Assembly: GCF_040581485.1 (NCBI RefSeq)
Contig: NC_090131.1
Location: 5,952,001-6,016,000, forward strand
Reading direction: 5' to 3'
DNA from: Linepithema humile
Taxonomy: Eukaryota; Arthropoda; Insecta; Hymenoptera; Formicidae
Length of the DNA stretch: 64,000 nt
Part shown: piece after piece, positions 1 through 12,905 of the stretch
How positions within the stretch are numbered: position 1 is the stretch's first letter
Layout of the letters: each line of letters starts with the position of its first letter
The notes under the pieces: model-generated
Databases searched by the model: none
The model's input: the letters and a program-made list of their open reading frames with translations, nothing else
What the model was told of the DNA's origin: nothing
Made by a program: the position numbers and the translations under genes

Positions 1-354
1 CCGCCGCGTTCCCGCTTTTCTCCGTGGGTGGAATTTATGTCGAGTGGGAGGGAAAGGAGAAGAAGGAGAATGGCATGCCATCGCGTTCGCCACGCAAGAG
101 TTTATTAAACGACGCACGCGCGGCGAATGCATATGTGTGCATAAACGTTTTCCTTTTTTCATTCCGCTCGATTCGTCGCGCAACATTTTCGCGTCGCGGT
201 ACGCCCGATTTCGCCCCACGCCGCAATCTTCGTCATATTTCTTCGTTATCGTACACGGCGCGGCCGCGAGATATACATACCTTGTGTGTATCTACTTATC
301 AGCGTTACACGGACCCGCGATTTATTCGATTAAAGTCCTCAAACACAAGCCCGT

Positions 355-374
355 CCGCCCGCCCGCCCGCCCGC
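355..374. repeat. (CCGC)5 tetranucleotide repeat
   Basis: Five perfect CCGC units in a GC-rich stretch at the left edge of the window. It keeps overlapping frames open on the plus strand and accounts for proline/arginine-rich chance peptides there. Confidence 0.85.
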
Positions 375-1157
375 TGATTATGCGTGCGGGCACGCAACTG
401 CGCCCGAACTATCCCGTCGCAATTTAGATCCTGTATCTCTTCTTGCTTAATAGCGTGCTCGGAAAACATAAAATCATTCGTGATCTACGCTGTGCAACGA
501 ATATACGCGGCGGAAAATAAAAATGTTTACGAGTCGCATAATATTATTAGTCATTTTACGTAGCCGTATAGCGCCGTGATATTTTTCAGCGTTTGAACTC
601 ATGAATTTATTAACAGAGTCGTTTCTTTTATATCGCGCGAGAGCGGTGTTTAGTATCGCGGTGAAATTATTACTTTTCTACAACAACAACATTCGGAATG
701 AAGACAAACCGCTTTAGAAGGGAATTATTCCGCGGAAGAGCACACCGCTGCGAGATATATTACATTAGTCTTATTGCACTCCGTGTTCGGCGCGATATAT
801 TACGCGTGACAGCGAATTATTAGCTCGTGGAAAGCATCGTACGTTCTATGTACGTACCGGACGTGTAATCTAGTATTGGATTATAGTTACATGGGCAGCG
901 TTTAAATCGATTCGCACCAGTGGACGATCGGACCTAAACCACATCGGACCGTATTCTATTAAATTAAGCCCATTGTTCTTCTCGCGAACATAGCTACGTT
1001 GTATCGGCCCGAGAACAGACCAATTTAAAGCCACGGGATCCAATTAGAGTCGATCACACACATTCAATCGTATTGTTTTACCGGTCCAGCTAAGATTATT
1101 CAATATTTTACACATATATGTATAACGACGGGAAAAAGAGATCGGTCCAATAAATTT

Positions 1158-1205
1158 TAACATAATTTATGGACAGCTAGAAAAGCTGTCCATGTCTTGA
1201 TGTTA
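1158..1205. repeat. Small perfect hairpin
   Basis: A perfect 10-bp stem (ATGGACAGCT at 1169-1178 and AGCTGTCCAT at 1184-1193) encloses the loop AGAAA. An outer 6-bp pair, TAACAT at 1158-1163 and ATGTTA at 1200-1205, extends it across an internal loop. It lies about 270 bp before the foldback element. It is too short for a typical microRNA precursor; a degenerate small transposon end or a chance hairpin is more likely. Confidence 0.6.
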
Positions 1206-1543
1206 TTTATGCTTTCTTTAAAAGAAATATAGATAAATTCTAGAATCAGTGAAGAAATAGATTTCGGGTTAATTTAGTAAATAATGTAATGCATTTGATA
1301 TATTCGTCGTAACATATAGTTTCTTGCACAAATAGCATAATTTTCCGATGATTAATATAATGTTTTTACGTCATAAATTATCCGGTCAAGTAAAATTCTT
1401 CAAGTAAAAAATATATATATATAACTTGAAGTTTAGGCTCGCAAATTTCAAAACGATGGAATAGCAGGAGAACCTCAAGCCAAAGAAGATTGTAATTCTT
1501 GATATTTTTTATTGAAACCAATGTTTTAATTAAGCAACATACG

Positions 1544-1571
1544 TTTCGGCTGATCATTCAGCCATCATCAG
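1544..1571 (-). ncRNA. Hammerhead-ribozyme-like core, inverted copy
   Basis: Read on the minus strand, CTGATGA is followed by one extra U, a 6-bp stem (GGCTGA/TCAGCC) with an AUGA loop, then GAAAC. This is the order of the conserved hammerhead core: CUGANGA, stem II, GAAA. The downstream bases GTATGTT allow only a 2-bp stem III (AC/GU). The usual pairing at the cleavage site is imperfect, so activity is uncertain. Confidence 0.4.
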
Positions 1572-1603
1572 TGCTACCTTTACAAAACTGAATAATAAAA
1601 ATA

Positions 1604-1631
1604 AAGTTAATAAAAAATTTTTTATTAACTT
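1604..1631. repeat. 28-bp perfect AT-rich palindrome
   Basis: A 28-bp perfect palindrome centred between 1617 and 1618, where the inverted unit meets the first direct unit of the foldback element. Its half-site is AAGTTAATAAAAAA. Such a palindrome at a head-to-head junction fits a template-switch or hairpin-resolution origin for the inverted arrangement, which is inference. Confidence 0.85.
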
Positions 1632-1691
1632 GACCTCAATTATATTAAATAAATCACTAAGATATAATTATTCAGTTTTGTAAAGGTAGCA

Positions 1692-1719
1692 CTGATGATG
1701 GCTAAATGATCAGCCGAAA
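1692..1719 (+). ncRNA. Hammerhead-ribozyme-like core, direct copy 1
   Basis: CTGATGA (1692-1698) and GAAA (1716-1719) flank a hairpin that in this copy reads GGCTAA/TCAGCC. One substitution therefore breaks stem II compared with the other two copies. The downstream GTATGTTGCT matches the inverted copy. It lies exactly 136 bp before the second direct copy. Probably the weakest of the three if the motif functions at all. Confidence 0.35.
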
Positions 1720-1827
1720 CGTATGTTGCTTAATTAAAACATTGGTTTCAAAATTTTTTATTAACTTGACCTCAATTATATTAAATAAATCACTAAGATA
1801 TAATTATTCAGTTTTGTAAAGGTAGCA

Positions 1828-1855
1828 CTGATGATGGCTGAATGATCAGCCGAAA
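1828..1855 (+). ncRNA. Hammerhead-ribozyme-like core, direct copy 2
   Basis: CTGATGA (1828-1834), an extra U, a perfect 6-bp stem II (GGCTGA/TCAGCC, AUGA loop) and GAAA (1852-1855). AGCA just upstream can pair with TGCT just downstream, giving a short stem I. GTTTT and AAAAC further out can pair as well, separated by an internal loop, as in type I hammerheads. The site after GTATG reads C rather than UC or UU, so the expected A15.1-U16.1 pair is missing. I call it hammerhead-like, not a proven ribozyme. Confidence 0.4.
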
Positions 1856-3750
1856 CGTATGCTGCTTAATTAAAACATTGGTTTCAATAAAAAATATCAA
1901 GAATTACAATCTTCTTTGGCTTGATATATATAATATATATATATTAATATACGATAATATTATATACGAAAGAAAATTATATACCAAAGGAAATTTCATC
2001 ATTGCATCACCGCCGTCAGATTACAGGATTTTACTTAGAAATACAGATTAGAATTTTATATTCGTCCATGAATTTGCCTGACGATAATTTAATGATGACG
2101 ACATAAGATTGCAGCGAAGACCTCTATCTCGGAGACGCATCCGACCGCGTTAAACCGCAGGGTATCGCGACTCGGGTCTCCTCATCGCGATTTCATCGAG
2201 TTTTACTTTCGCGCATAATTGCATAATTACCTCCTCGACCGTCATTAAGAAGCAGCTCGCTGACGCCGGTGCAACGGATAAGGGGTTGCCGGCGCTCCCG
2301 AGGCGAGCCAGGGGCAGATAATGAAATAACGGTGGGCAGATGGAATGATTACTTTCTTATCACCCGAAGGCAGGTAGGCTATTATAGCATTCATCACGTG
2401 GAACCTGAGGAGGCGAGCACAACGACGGCGAGGCGAAAACGAACGCCCGGCCGGCGGGGCGAGGATCAAGGGAGGTATGAAGGCACAGGCGCTCCTGTGG
2501 TACCGGTATATAACCGGAGCTGCGAAGGCGGTCCTGGGCGCGGGGGTGTAACAACCCCATTATTGAAACTTCAAGCGCGGAGCAATCATTCTGCAATTAG
2601 CAAAAGTGATTAAGTGTGGAAGGCAACGCAGCCCGGTCGCCTCTCCGCGTTTCTTCTCCCCTTCGGCCCTCGAGCACGGCAACCCGCATCGTCGGATCCT
2701 CACTTAAGCGGCATTTTCCGACCCTCCGGCACGAGGTCACCCTTCCCCTCAGCCCCCGATCCCCGCCATACGGCGTCATCACGCGGCCGTAGCCCTTAAA
2801 CACCTGTTTTAATTATATACCTGTCCTAATGAGAGGCGGAAAAAAATAAGAGAGCCGGCAATGCCCCGTCTCTATCCTCGTTAACCGACTTAATTATAGG
2901 CTAACAAGCGGCAGGAATAATTGTCCGGGAATTTTTTGTCCTCGTCGCCGCTCCATCTTGGCCCGATTTTCTTTTTCCGCCGAGTCGAGTCGCTTCTTCC
3001 CTCGCCGTCAGATTTCCGCCGATAAGAAGCAGCACGCTGCTCAAGAACGCCAGCGAGATTAATCAAGGGTGGATTAGCCCCCTGTGGGATGGGTCGCTTC
3101 GATAAAAACAATTAATCGACGGCTGGAGTGTTTGAAAAATGCCGGGATCGGATCGGCTTTGGGCTGCGTTTTAATGATTTCCGCAGGCGCGGCAAGATCG
3201 AATAATCGCAATGGAGGTCTTCGTATTAGAGAAGACGGGAGAGAGAGAATTTTACAAATTTCTGATAATAAATCTGCGATGAAAATAAACGAAAAGCTAG
3301 TAACAGTGCGATACTAATGCGTGAAATATAAATCAATCGAATCCCTTATATTCCTATATAAAATCGCGCTTTAAACTTTTAAAAATGTTTAAACACAATA
3401 TTGTCAATGGTATTTTCATTGAATGCCGTTTGTGATAACTCACAGCGCTATTTAATAAAAACCTGTATTAAAAATAATCGCTAAAAATAATAAAAAAATA
3501 AAATAAATATTTTCCGCACAGATCAAAGATTAAATAAATTGAACTAACATAAGTAAAGCGTTGCAATACCGATACAAACAATTAAAATATCACGAATAAA
3601 ATGCGACAACTAATGTATAATTATTCCAATTTAACAGATTATATTGTGACACACTGAAAGGCATAACGCAATGACCGAAGCGTTTATATCAATAAACAAA
3701 ATGAAAAATTAAAGAGTGCTTGCTAAAACCTAGCATTAACCTTGTAACCT

Positions 3751-3806
3751 ATTTATTCTACATGTTAGTTTTGTAAATATTTATTCTACATGTTAATTTT
3801 GTAAAT
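3751..3806. repeat. 28-bp direct tandem duplication
   Basis: Two adjacent 28-bp units (3751-3778 and 3779-3806), each beginning ATTTATTCTACATGTTA, with very few differences. A simple local duplication with no sign of coding or transposon structure. Confidence 0.8.
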
Positions 3807-5231
3807 AAATTTTTCGGCTAGCATACTTTCTTCGGTTTCGAAAAATTGATGTAGTATTACGCAAATTTTATGATGAAAAAGCCTCTGAATATAACAAGTA
3901 ATGTAATTAATTAATGCAATGTAATTACTTTGTAGCAATATGTAACGCAATACAATTACTGTATACAGTTAATGCATACAATTACTGCACAGTGCTGGGT
4001 ATTAACTCACTTCAAAATAAAACAGCTCTCTCTGTTTCGCGGCACGAAACGTATTATGGAAAATTGTATAAAACAATTTTTGAATAGCGGGCTCACAACA
4101 TTGTAAAACTCGCGTGGCGAACATAAACGAGGCGGGAAAGAGCCGCGTGTTTCATTGCGACATTTAAATTTCGCGAAAAATCGCGATGTATAAACTCGCG
4201 TCCCGCTTAGTACAACGAGGGTAGTAACAAGCGGCGGGTACAGCGCGTAAGATCTGAAAACCAAATGCTTGTAAAAACTGTGTTAATGGCGCGCCTCAGA
4301 GAGAGAGAAAGAAAGAGAGAAAAGTTGAGAGAAAGTAGGAAGCGCTTATTTGCATGGTATTCATTAGCATATATATTTACGCGTCAGCAAAGACCCCCGG
4401 CTGTTACTGAATGTATAGCGGACTACTATTCTGATAAATACGTTGTATGTTCGCACTTCCACTCCGGGAACGTGATGTGAACGTCGATTCGCTTCCGCGC
4501 TTAAGAATACCACCTGTTCTACTTTAAAAAGTTTCAATAAAGACAAAACTTCGACAATAATTAGAATCAGCGTATGTCTAGAGAATTCTATTATATCTCT
4601 CCACGATTAAATCTTTGTAATTATTAAAGAGCCAATTTGCGAACCGCGGCACAAAAAGATTAACTATTAAATATGCGAAAACAATTTTTTGCGACAAAGA
4701 AGATAAATCTAACTAAATTTAAGTATAATAATTTAATTTATCTAATTGAAATTATCTTGAGAGATAAAAAGCCGTAAATATTATAAATGTTATAAGTCAA
4801 GTCTATTTTAATTAATGCGCCAAAATAAAGATGGTTCATAAATTATAACAAATTAGCATTTGAAGTAAGAAAACATTAAAAACAAGTGAATATTATTTTC
4901 AAATATTTGCTTTTGGCGAAAAAGTTCACGATAAATTATGTCACTGATTATTTTCTTGCGACGTTTAAATTGTCATTGTCATGAAAACTGTCGCGGGTTC
5001 TACACAACACGATTTGGCGATCTAGCAGAAAGCCACAGCAAACTCGACCAAATAAACGAGCCGATTGACTTCCGCGAGAAGTTTACGTAAGAATTCCGTT
5101 AAATCGCGGGCGTAACATGGGTTTTCAATCTGACTCGTCGATGCTTACACTACCGCGGCAAAGTGAAAAAGAACTCAACGGCGAAAACAGTGAAAATTCT
5201 TCCGGCACGCTGTAAAAAATATATTGTGGAG

Positions 5232-5247
5232 GGCTGGCTGGCTGGCT
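5232..5247. repeat. (GGCT)4 repeat
   Basis: Four GGCT units. The complementary CCAG-type repeat recurs at 12906-12923 and in degenerate form near 43735-43755. Confidence 0.7.
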
Positions 5248-7505
5248 AGCTGCTAGTGGGTTCTCGATTCTCTTCGGGAAAACTCTCGTTTCCAGTGAAC
5301 GGGAGGAAGATTTATCGACTCCTGTGAGAACATGAAAAGTGTCGCGACCGACCATCGGGCGCCGCCGAGTTTTGCCACGAAGACGGCAAAGGTCGTCGAT
5401 ATAAGGAATATAATGGCATAGGAGGTCCTTCATAAGTTGTGAAAGTCTTAGAAGAACGTTCGATTTTATTTTCTTCGGAGCCGCCAACTCCCCTTTGAGA
5501 TCGTTAAGAAGTTATCTGTACGGGGACAGTCAAAAGAGGAGAGATAAGTATTATTAGTAATAAAAACAGAGTAAAACTTCACTCAAATGGAAAAAGTTTT
5601 TTTAAAGGTCTCAGCGATTAAATAATTTAATCAAACTGAGAGAAGATTAATGTGCATCGAGGAGAATTAAATTAATTGAAAGAAGGGTGTCGGAAGAATT
5701 ATAAGACGTTAATTGCAACGTATATAAAATAATCTAATAAAGAGTCGTGAGAAAAAGTTTTTCATAAACTTTGGCCGTTATATGTTTTAATTATAAATTC
5801 AAATTTCGAAAAATGAAAGCTTGAAATATAGCCCACGAAGGTGCAAGATTTCCTAGAAAAAGGAATTTATTTTCGGACGTGCTTTCGGCAATAGAAACTT
5901 TATCGGCTTGCAACAATGCGTTTCGACGAGATTTATTCCCGTTTAGGATTCCTCCAGGACGGAAGTTTGCATAAAAGCCGGAAAGAATTAGTCCCTTATT
6001 CTTCCTGCCGGCCGCTACCTTTGACCCACGCCACACGATTTTTTCTCACGAACGATAAGAGGGCATTCGCACCGGCCGTTGCAATCCGCTCGAACAAAAT
6101 GGTCTCGAGATACGTCTCTGATAAAAATAAATCACGGCCGCTAATATCTTTCTTTAAAAAAGTCGAATATAATATTGATCGCGGAACTGACGACTACTTA
6201 CATTTCCGATGAAATACTCGACATTCCACGGAATATTATTCTTGAACCGCGACATATATTTTTACGTCAGAAGCATGAAATAGGTATTGGCGAATACAGC
6301 TTGTTCAGCTTTATGATTAAAGACGCTTTTAAAAGCAGATCGTCATTAAAACGACACTCTTTAAAATGATATCCATCATGATTAATGAAGGGGGAACTGC
6401 GAGGATCAAATATTAAGAATTCACGACTTATTGTCCGAGGATTATGACATCATCTCCGAGGTCTTCGCTCGAGCTTCGATGCCGTTGAAGCTGTCGCATC
6501 ATTTCCAAATTAATTGCCGTTGTATAATTAATCAATGTCACATCTCTTATGAATCGAATCGAACCACTATAATGATAACACCGTCGAAGATGAAACATCT
6601 CGTGCCGGAGAAAAGTACAGCACGAGAAGTTATATTTCAACGTTTTACCTTAACAATATTTAATTATCGACCGAATCGATCACGAGATGTCAATTATGAA
6701 TAAAACGTTTCTTAAAAAAAGATTAAATTAATTAGATAAAAAAGATTGAATTAATTATTTTTGTTCATGCAACTAATCATTTTTTATGGAAAAGGATTTA
6801 TATAACAAATAGATACAAATTCTCATCTTAATTAAATTATGGATATTCTTTCTGTGATTATCTTTCATGTAAAAAGACACTTAAAAAAAATTCATTAAAT
6901 GATAATATATGTTTTCCATTAACAAATTACATAAACTTCTCATTTGAAGCATTAAATTCAACACTCTGTAATTAAAATAAAATTAATATCCAAGTTCTTT
7001 AATAAATTAAAGGAATTCGTGACTATATTATAATAACACACCTCCGGCAGTTCTATTAATCAAATTACGATACTCGTAATCAAGCGCGTCATGTTCATCT
7101 GCCACGATTCCAACGAGAAGCCATAATCAGAGAAGTGGATGCGAAATGGAGAAGCAACGGGCGACTGTTCATTAGCATGTGGATATTCCGTGTCCGAAAA
7201 AATACCTGTTCACGCCCGTGCGGCAGCTCGTGGACAATAGCTTCGCAGCCGGCGGGACGAGCACGGATAGGTTGATTGGGGAACAGCGAAATGTATTCAT
7301 GTATGCATATGAATTCAGTCCTCTCGCGGTAGGCCGAGGCGTCGGCGGCGCCTAGATACGCCGATGTCTGCGGACTAAAGCCCGACCGTTGAAAAACATC
7401 TTAATTGGACTTCGCGCCCTACCGGTTCGTCATCCCCAACCCACTCGTCCTAAGCCGCTTCTACCGCGCCAAGTCCTCTCTCTATCTCGCCGCGATGCTA
7501 ATGCA

Positions 7506-7804
7506 CAGGGTGTCCCAGATTAGTACACGCATTCTTTCATCGACCCGAGGTGAATTTTTTCCTCGTAAAAATGTCCGTGCGAAGGATACAAGCACTTAAA
7601 AAACTTGAAAAGTTTTATAATCATTTTTTATCTAATTTTAAGTAAAGATTGCTTCGATAGAATTTTAGATCAATTGTAAAAATATTCAAAATGCTAAAAA
7701 AAAAAAAAAAAAAAAAAAAAATCGCGTTCTGGCGAAAGAAATATACTTTCAGTTGATAAAAAAATCCACGAGTTTTGCATATGTGCGAAAGTTGGTCCAC
7801 CCTG
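7506..7804. mobile_element. Probable mariner-type MITE
   Basis: The ends CAGGGTGTCCCA (7506-7517) and TGGTCCACCCTG (7793-7804) form a 12-bp terminal inverted repeat with 10 matches. The roughly 299-bp interior has no coding capacity and contains a 26-base A run (7696-7721). The CAGGGTG end resembles many mariner-like short elements in insects. TA follows the right end, but the left flank reads CA, so the target-site duplication is imperfect or the left boundary is slightly off. Confidence 0.45.
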
Positions 7805-9727
7805 TAGACGTATAACTCTCCTCTTTAACTCTAATTCCGCCGCTCGCCCTAAAATTGGAGCTCGTCGATAACCGGAGAGAGAGAGAGAGAGCCGCAACCA
7901 GCTTGGGAAAGAACAAATATTTTTCCAAAGACGGGAAAGAGCGATACCGATGGTTTTCCTCCGCGCGCTGCGGAACAGCGGAACGGTGGCGTGCCGCAGG
8001 TAAATTTGTAGTCGAAGGGATGCGCGCAAGGTGCGTGAAGTCGCGGGTCGATGAAGGGAACTGACGTTGAAAAGTGGCGGACTACGGAGAGATATCACGG
8101 CTGAAGTTAACGACGTCGGGACACGTCAACTGACTGTTAAAGCTTTTCACTTGCTACCTTTCCTTCCCCCCCTCTACCCCTGCTCTTTCTTTGTTGCTCT
8201 TTTCGACTTAAGCTCGAGATCTTGCGTTTTCCTGCTGTCGCTCCGCGCTAACAATATCAATCGGTGTCATCTAACTGTTATGATATGATACATATTGCAT
8301 TTTTACCACGTGATGTGACCAAAAACTTATTTCTGCGTATATGTATTAGTAAAAAAATTTTTTTGGTGTCTCCAAAAACACGAAACCAAGCGATTAATAT
8401 AAATAGACACTTGTGCATTTAAAATATCGCGATTGTTTAACCTGAAAGCTTTTGGAATTTATTTCTTTTCCTTTTATATCGATGTGTTCTATTAAATTTA
8501 CATAATATTTACCTTTCAACTTCTAAGATCTGTTAGCATTGACGTATTTCGATTCATTCGCTTCACAACAACAGGAAGTGCAAAATCGTATGAAGTGGTT
8601 GCTTTAATTCCACCAGCGCTGAATCCATTAAAACCGAATATTGCGTGTTTACAAGCGGTATAACTTGTATGAAATCAGCAGGCTAAACGCCGACTGCTTT
8701 CGTAGTTTCGCCCGGATAATAAACGACACACGTGCGACGTAAACAAACGCTTCCAGCCTGATAACTGGATTTCGACGCTAAATGCGCCGCGAGGATACGA
8801 TGCGGAGATCAGGAAAGTTAATTGTCGATGCATAACGCAGCCGCGCCGTTAGTCTCGCGTGTGTGCGTCGCACTTTTTGCAGCCGGCAACTGTTTCGCAT
8901 TCCGAACTTCGCTCGTTAAAAGGGCTCAGAAGGATTTTAGGGTGATAACGTAAAACGGATATAATGCCGCGTGTCGTAATAATGTAATGCTGTTTTAACG
9001 TCACGTCCAGCGCAAACGACATCCTCGCGCGCGTGTCGCTCACACACATCGGACAATTCACATACGTAACAATTACATTTAATTTCAATATCACACCGTA
9101 GCGTATTATCTCATATACAAGCGTACACTCGACATTTGGCGTTTCATCGTAATGGCAACCGGTTTAACGTTCGCGTGGGGACACGGAGAGAAAACAAGTT
9201 TAGTCTGGAGAATAAAAAATGCACCGGGCACGTGGCAAATGAATTAAATTTTACATCGTTCGCGAAATTTACGGCGCGTAAATCCCGGCACGATTAAAGT
9301 ATTTGAAATATCCGCGTGAAATATTTTGTCACGGCGCGACGTGATATTAAAAAGCCACGTTATTGATTTTAAAAGCTACCGTGGGCATCGCCCGTTTTCG
9401 ACATCCGCGTAAATTTGTAAGCGCAATTTGCCTCGATGCTTTGAATTATCATGCAGAAATAGCTTAATCGAATATCATTTGTGTGCGAATTTTACAAAGG
9501 AAATAGTCCAAAATTGAATACTACCAGCGAATTATTGATAATACAGATAAACAATAAAACATAATGTTCGGTCAATTTTAACGGGAAAAAACGTTAAAGT
9601 TGTATTCCATGCAAAATTCATTGCCGTAAAATAAACATAAGAGGTGAGATAAATATAGGATTGTAATTGTCTTCCCATTATTTTTAAAGTCAGAACTCAT
9701 TTATATTTCACTTAAGCTAATGGACCA

Positions 9728-9751
9728 CTTGTAGTCCAGGGGGACTACGAG
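9728..9751. repeat. 10-bp hairpin
   Basis: CTTGTAGTCC and GGACTACGAG pair over 10 positions with one G-U type mismatch around an AGGG loop. No neighbouring feature explains it. Too short to classify. Confidence 0.5.
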
Positions 9752-12700
9752 CTTATCCAAAATGCATCGAGCTAAAATACGAGCGCGAGTTTCCCTCATC
9801 GGCACACAACTGCTACGGCAGATCAGGTGTTCGAGGTGCTTGAAAATTTCATCAGCTTTCGCAGTCGCGCAACCCATCATTACGAGTAATCCTTTAAAAA
9901 AAAATCGAATTAGCTTGAAAATCTTAACGCGAGTACGCCATAAAATTTATCAGTTAACACGATCGAGTATTACTATTTTCGAAAATGGAACTCTAAGTAA
10001 ATTAATTACGCCGATAATTGACAAATAATTTTCTATTTCATTCGTGTATGAGGCTGAAAACGTATAATGTTCTAATGATAAAGAGAAAATTATTGCCCTT
10101 CGCAGAATTGCGCCCAAAATAGGTTGTACAGGATGATAGAGTCATTTTGCCGCCAATATAAATTGTAATTTGCATATTGAATTTGCAAATGAACTTCGAT
10201 ACGTCTGCAGTTTTCCAATTCGCGGTAAAACAGAATGAATTGCCACTCTTCCGCCGTTACGAATATAATAGCATTTACAGTTTCGGGTAATTCGTCATCG
10301 CGCGCGTGAGAATTTGCGGCCCCGCGTCCATATTTACGCTAATCAACGCGGCAAAGTGGCGCGTAAATATAGCCGCGTATAGCGCTTCGGCGAGAGGTAA
10401 CAATCTCGTCGCGTTACGCGTGTCAGTGCGATAGATTCTCTCTTCAAACAAGATAAAAGAATACACCTGTATGCGGGGAACGAATACAATTAGTGACATT
10501 CGCGCACCGCTCGTGCAACCGGCGTAATTCGCGACGCCAACAACGAACAAACAGCTCCGACGAAGCTTGACACGTTGCACGCGCGATAACGATATCGCCA
10601 GACTCGCATTCGCGTTACCGCCTGCCGCCACCGCCGCCGTCGAACATACCGATTTGCCGCACGCGGCCACAGTCGCAATTGTAAATTCGTTAATTAACTA
10701 AGGCAATTGCTTCTGTAACCCGGTAATGCGGGTTCAATCCTGAACAACGCGGAACATGTATGATACGGAGGTGAAAAACGGCCACGAGCGCCGCTCGAAC
10801 ACGATTGATCATAAGTGAACAGTTTTTGTAACAATCGCGAAGAAAATATATTAATCTGCATTTGCGCACTATTTCTAATCTAACATGATTTGAAATATTA
10901 ATTTTTAAATATTATATATTATTAAAGTATTAGAATGTCTGAATATTTATATACAAAAATTTAACGGAGAAAGTAGTCCACATTTTGTCAACAAAATAAT
11001 TCTGTAAAAAAAAAATTCTTTTCTCACAACTGATTTTCGAAATAAACTTAAACTAACAACACTCACGCGATCGATTTCGAAATACCCGCTTCTCCCGTCT
11101 AAGATTACCCGACTAATTCGCGTTTACAGATATACGAGAACGAGTCGGCGCGAGCTTCCATTCTTCGTATAAGTTTAATCGAAGCTTTTACGCCGAGCAT
11201 CGTGTGAATAACGCAGCTGTCTGCCTGTTTTGTATCTTCGTCGGACGACGACGACGACTTCATTACGACGCGAGCGCACGCGGAGGTGGGCGCGCGAACG
11301 GGCGCGATCGATCGATCGAAATTTCGCCGGTTAACTTGCAGACACGGCGGATTTATTAGTTTGCATCTGTGCCAGTAGGACATATTTATTTATTACTTGC
11401 CGATATCGGCTAGTTTCCTACACGGTTCGCAATTTACGATCGCGTACGTACGCGTGGATTTATGCGCGTGATTGCAAAGCTCGTAGTAAAAGGACATTTA
11501 GTTACAGCCGGCAATCTCATCGACGAGAAAAAAAGAGCAGACTCCCGAGTGCGAACACTCTTTTTTTTTCCCTCTTATTCGAGCGTAATTTTATTGCTCG
11601 TATCAGTAATATTGCAAGTAATTCCTTAAAAAACGTGATAGCCGGAGGCTTCATTTGAATATACGTGCCGCTATACGAACGCAGAGAGAACTTTGCAATC
11701 AACGGTATAACGCCTGTCGCGTGACCGCTCGTTCGCGAACGCCTTTTCTTTCTCCGCGAGCGTAATTCCATCACTGATACTATTATTGCTTCTCAGACGT
11801 AAGTGTACTAAAGACATTTATTACGCTTGCCGCGGAATGTATTGCGATGTATCGCGAGATGTGCTAATTGATACTCAACGGGAAAGTTCTTCGCGACATT
11901 TCTCGCATATCTTTTACGATTACTTAGATAAATCTCCGTTATTTTCATGTTGAATTTACGTCTCGCATAGACAATTTACACTTTTTCTTGATTCGCGGCA
12001 AATATCAAAATGTTACGATTGACAATTAGAGTCGGAGAAGTGTTTACCGGCAATACTGGTAATGAATCAATGTACCCGTAATTACGTCGTGCACTCTATC
12101 TACGTCAGTTACAAAATCAATCACGCGATCACTCGTTCGGCCTCTCGCCCATTTACGCTCGGATCGATCGCAAGTAACTGGCCTAAATTCAGGCGGCGTC
12201 GATTCATGAAATTCTAAAACAAAGTCAAATCTTACGAGTTTCCCGACCTTTCGATTGTAAACGTCATAATTTTTACGCTCGCGTAAAGTGCACTTTACTG
12301 TGATTTTCACGAGCTACCGTTGTCTCTCTCGTTGTTGTTATTTCATCGGCAAGTATCGGAATTTCACGCAGGCGGGGCATCGACCATTGGACTATACAAG
12401 TGCTAACGCGTTTTGATTTCAATCTAATTCAACTCCGCCGACTGGCGCGCTGCCAATCTCTCGCAGAAACGGAAAGAACATTCACTTCTTAAGAGCTAAA
12501 TAAGCTCGGCATATATCGTTACGTATTGAGTTGTTCGCGGCGGTAACATTATCCGCGTTAAACTTTGCAGGATTGTCGGTGCTTCGAGTGGCGTTGGATG
12601 AAAATAGCGCAATGTAAATATTTTATTAAAAGAAATTATTACGCAGCAATCACGATGAAATCTGTTATCAGTGAAAGCGAGCGCGGTTATTCTCCCTTTT

Positions 12701-12905
12701 AATTAGAACTCCTCCGTACATATAGAGCGAGGGCGGAACACGAAGATAGACGCAACCACGTCCGATAAACAGACACGTACTGCATAACGAAAGTGCAAGA
12801 GCGCGAAGCCCCGCTTGTTTGAGGTTCATGCGTTGCGCACTCGCTCTCGCTCCCTCGCCGGGAGCACACATCGCTATACGTAATATATGCACGCACTCGA
12901 GCCAA

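Larger units (their letters stand above)
1475..1924. mobile_element. Foldback/tandem repeat element, Penelope- or retrozyme-like
   Basis: The left arm 1475-1596 is the reverse complement of the right arm 1803-1924, with one mismatch in 122 nt. Inside, a 136-bp unit is present as two exactly abutting direct copies, 1614-1749 and 1750-1885, differing at two positions. The element is therefore one inverted unit followed by two direct units. There is no coding sequence, so it is non-autonomous. Near-identity of the copies suggests recent formation or gene conversion. Each unit carries a hammerhead-ribozyme-like core (listed separately). Tandem or inverted units with such cores are known for Penelope-like elements and for animal retrozymes; that assignment is inference. 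No clear target-site duplication was seen; the right end runs into AT-rich DNA. Confidence 0.75.

Noticed and set aside
7140..7175. Minus-strand EQSPVASP resembling the RQSPV block of CA-like proteins
   Set aside because: The sequence on either side does not continue as a CA-like domain and no splice sites frame it.
10725..10745. GGTTCAATCC resembling a tRNA T-loop
   Set aside because: The flanking bases cannot form a T stem, and no acceptor stem or anticodon arm surrounds it.
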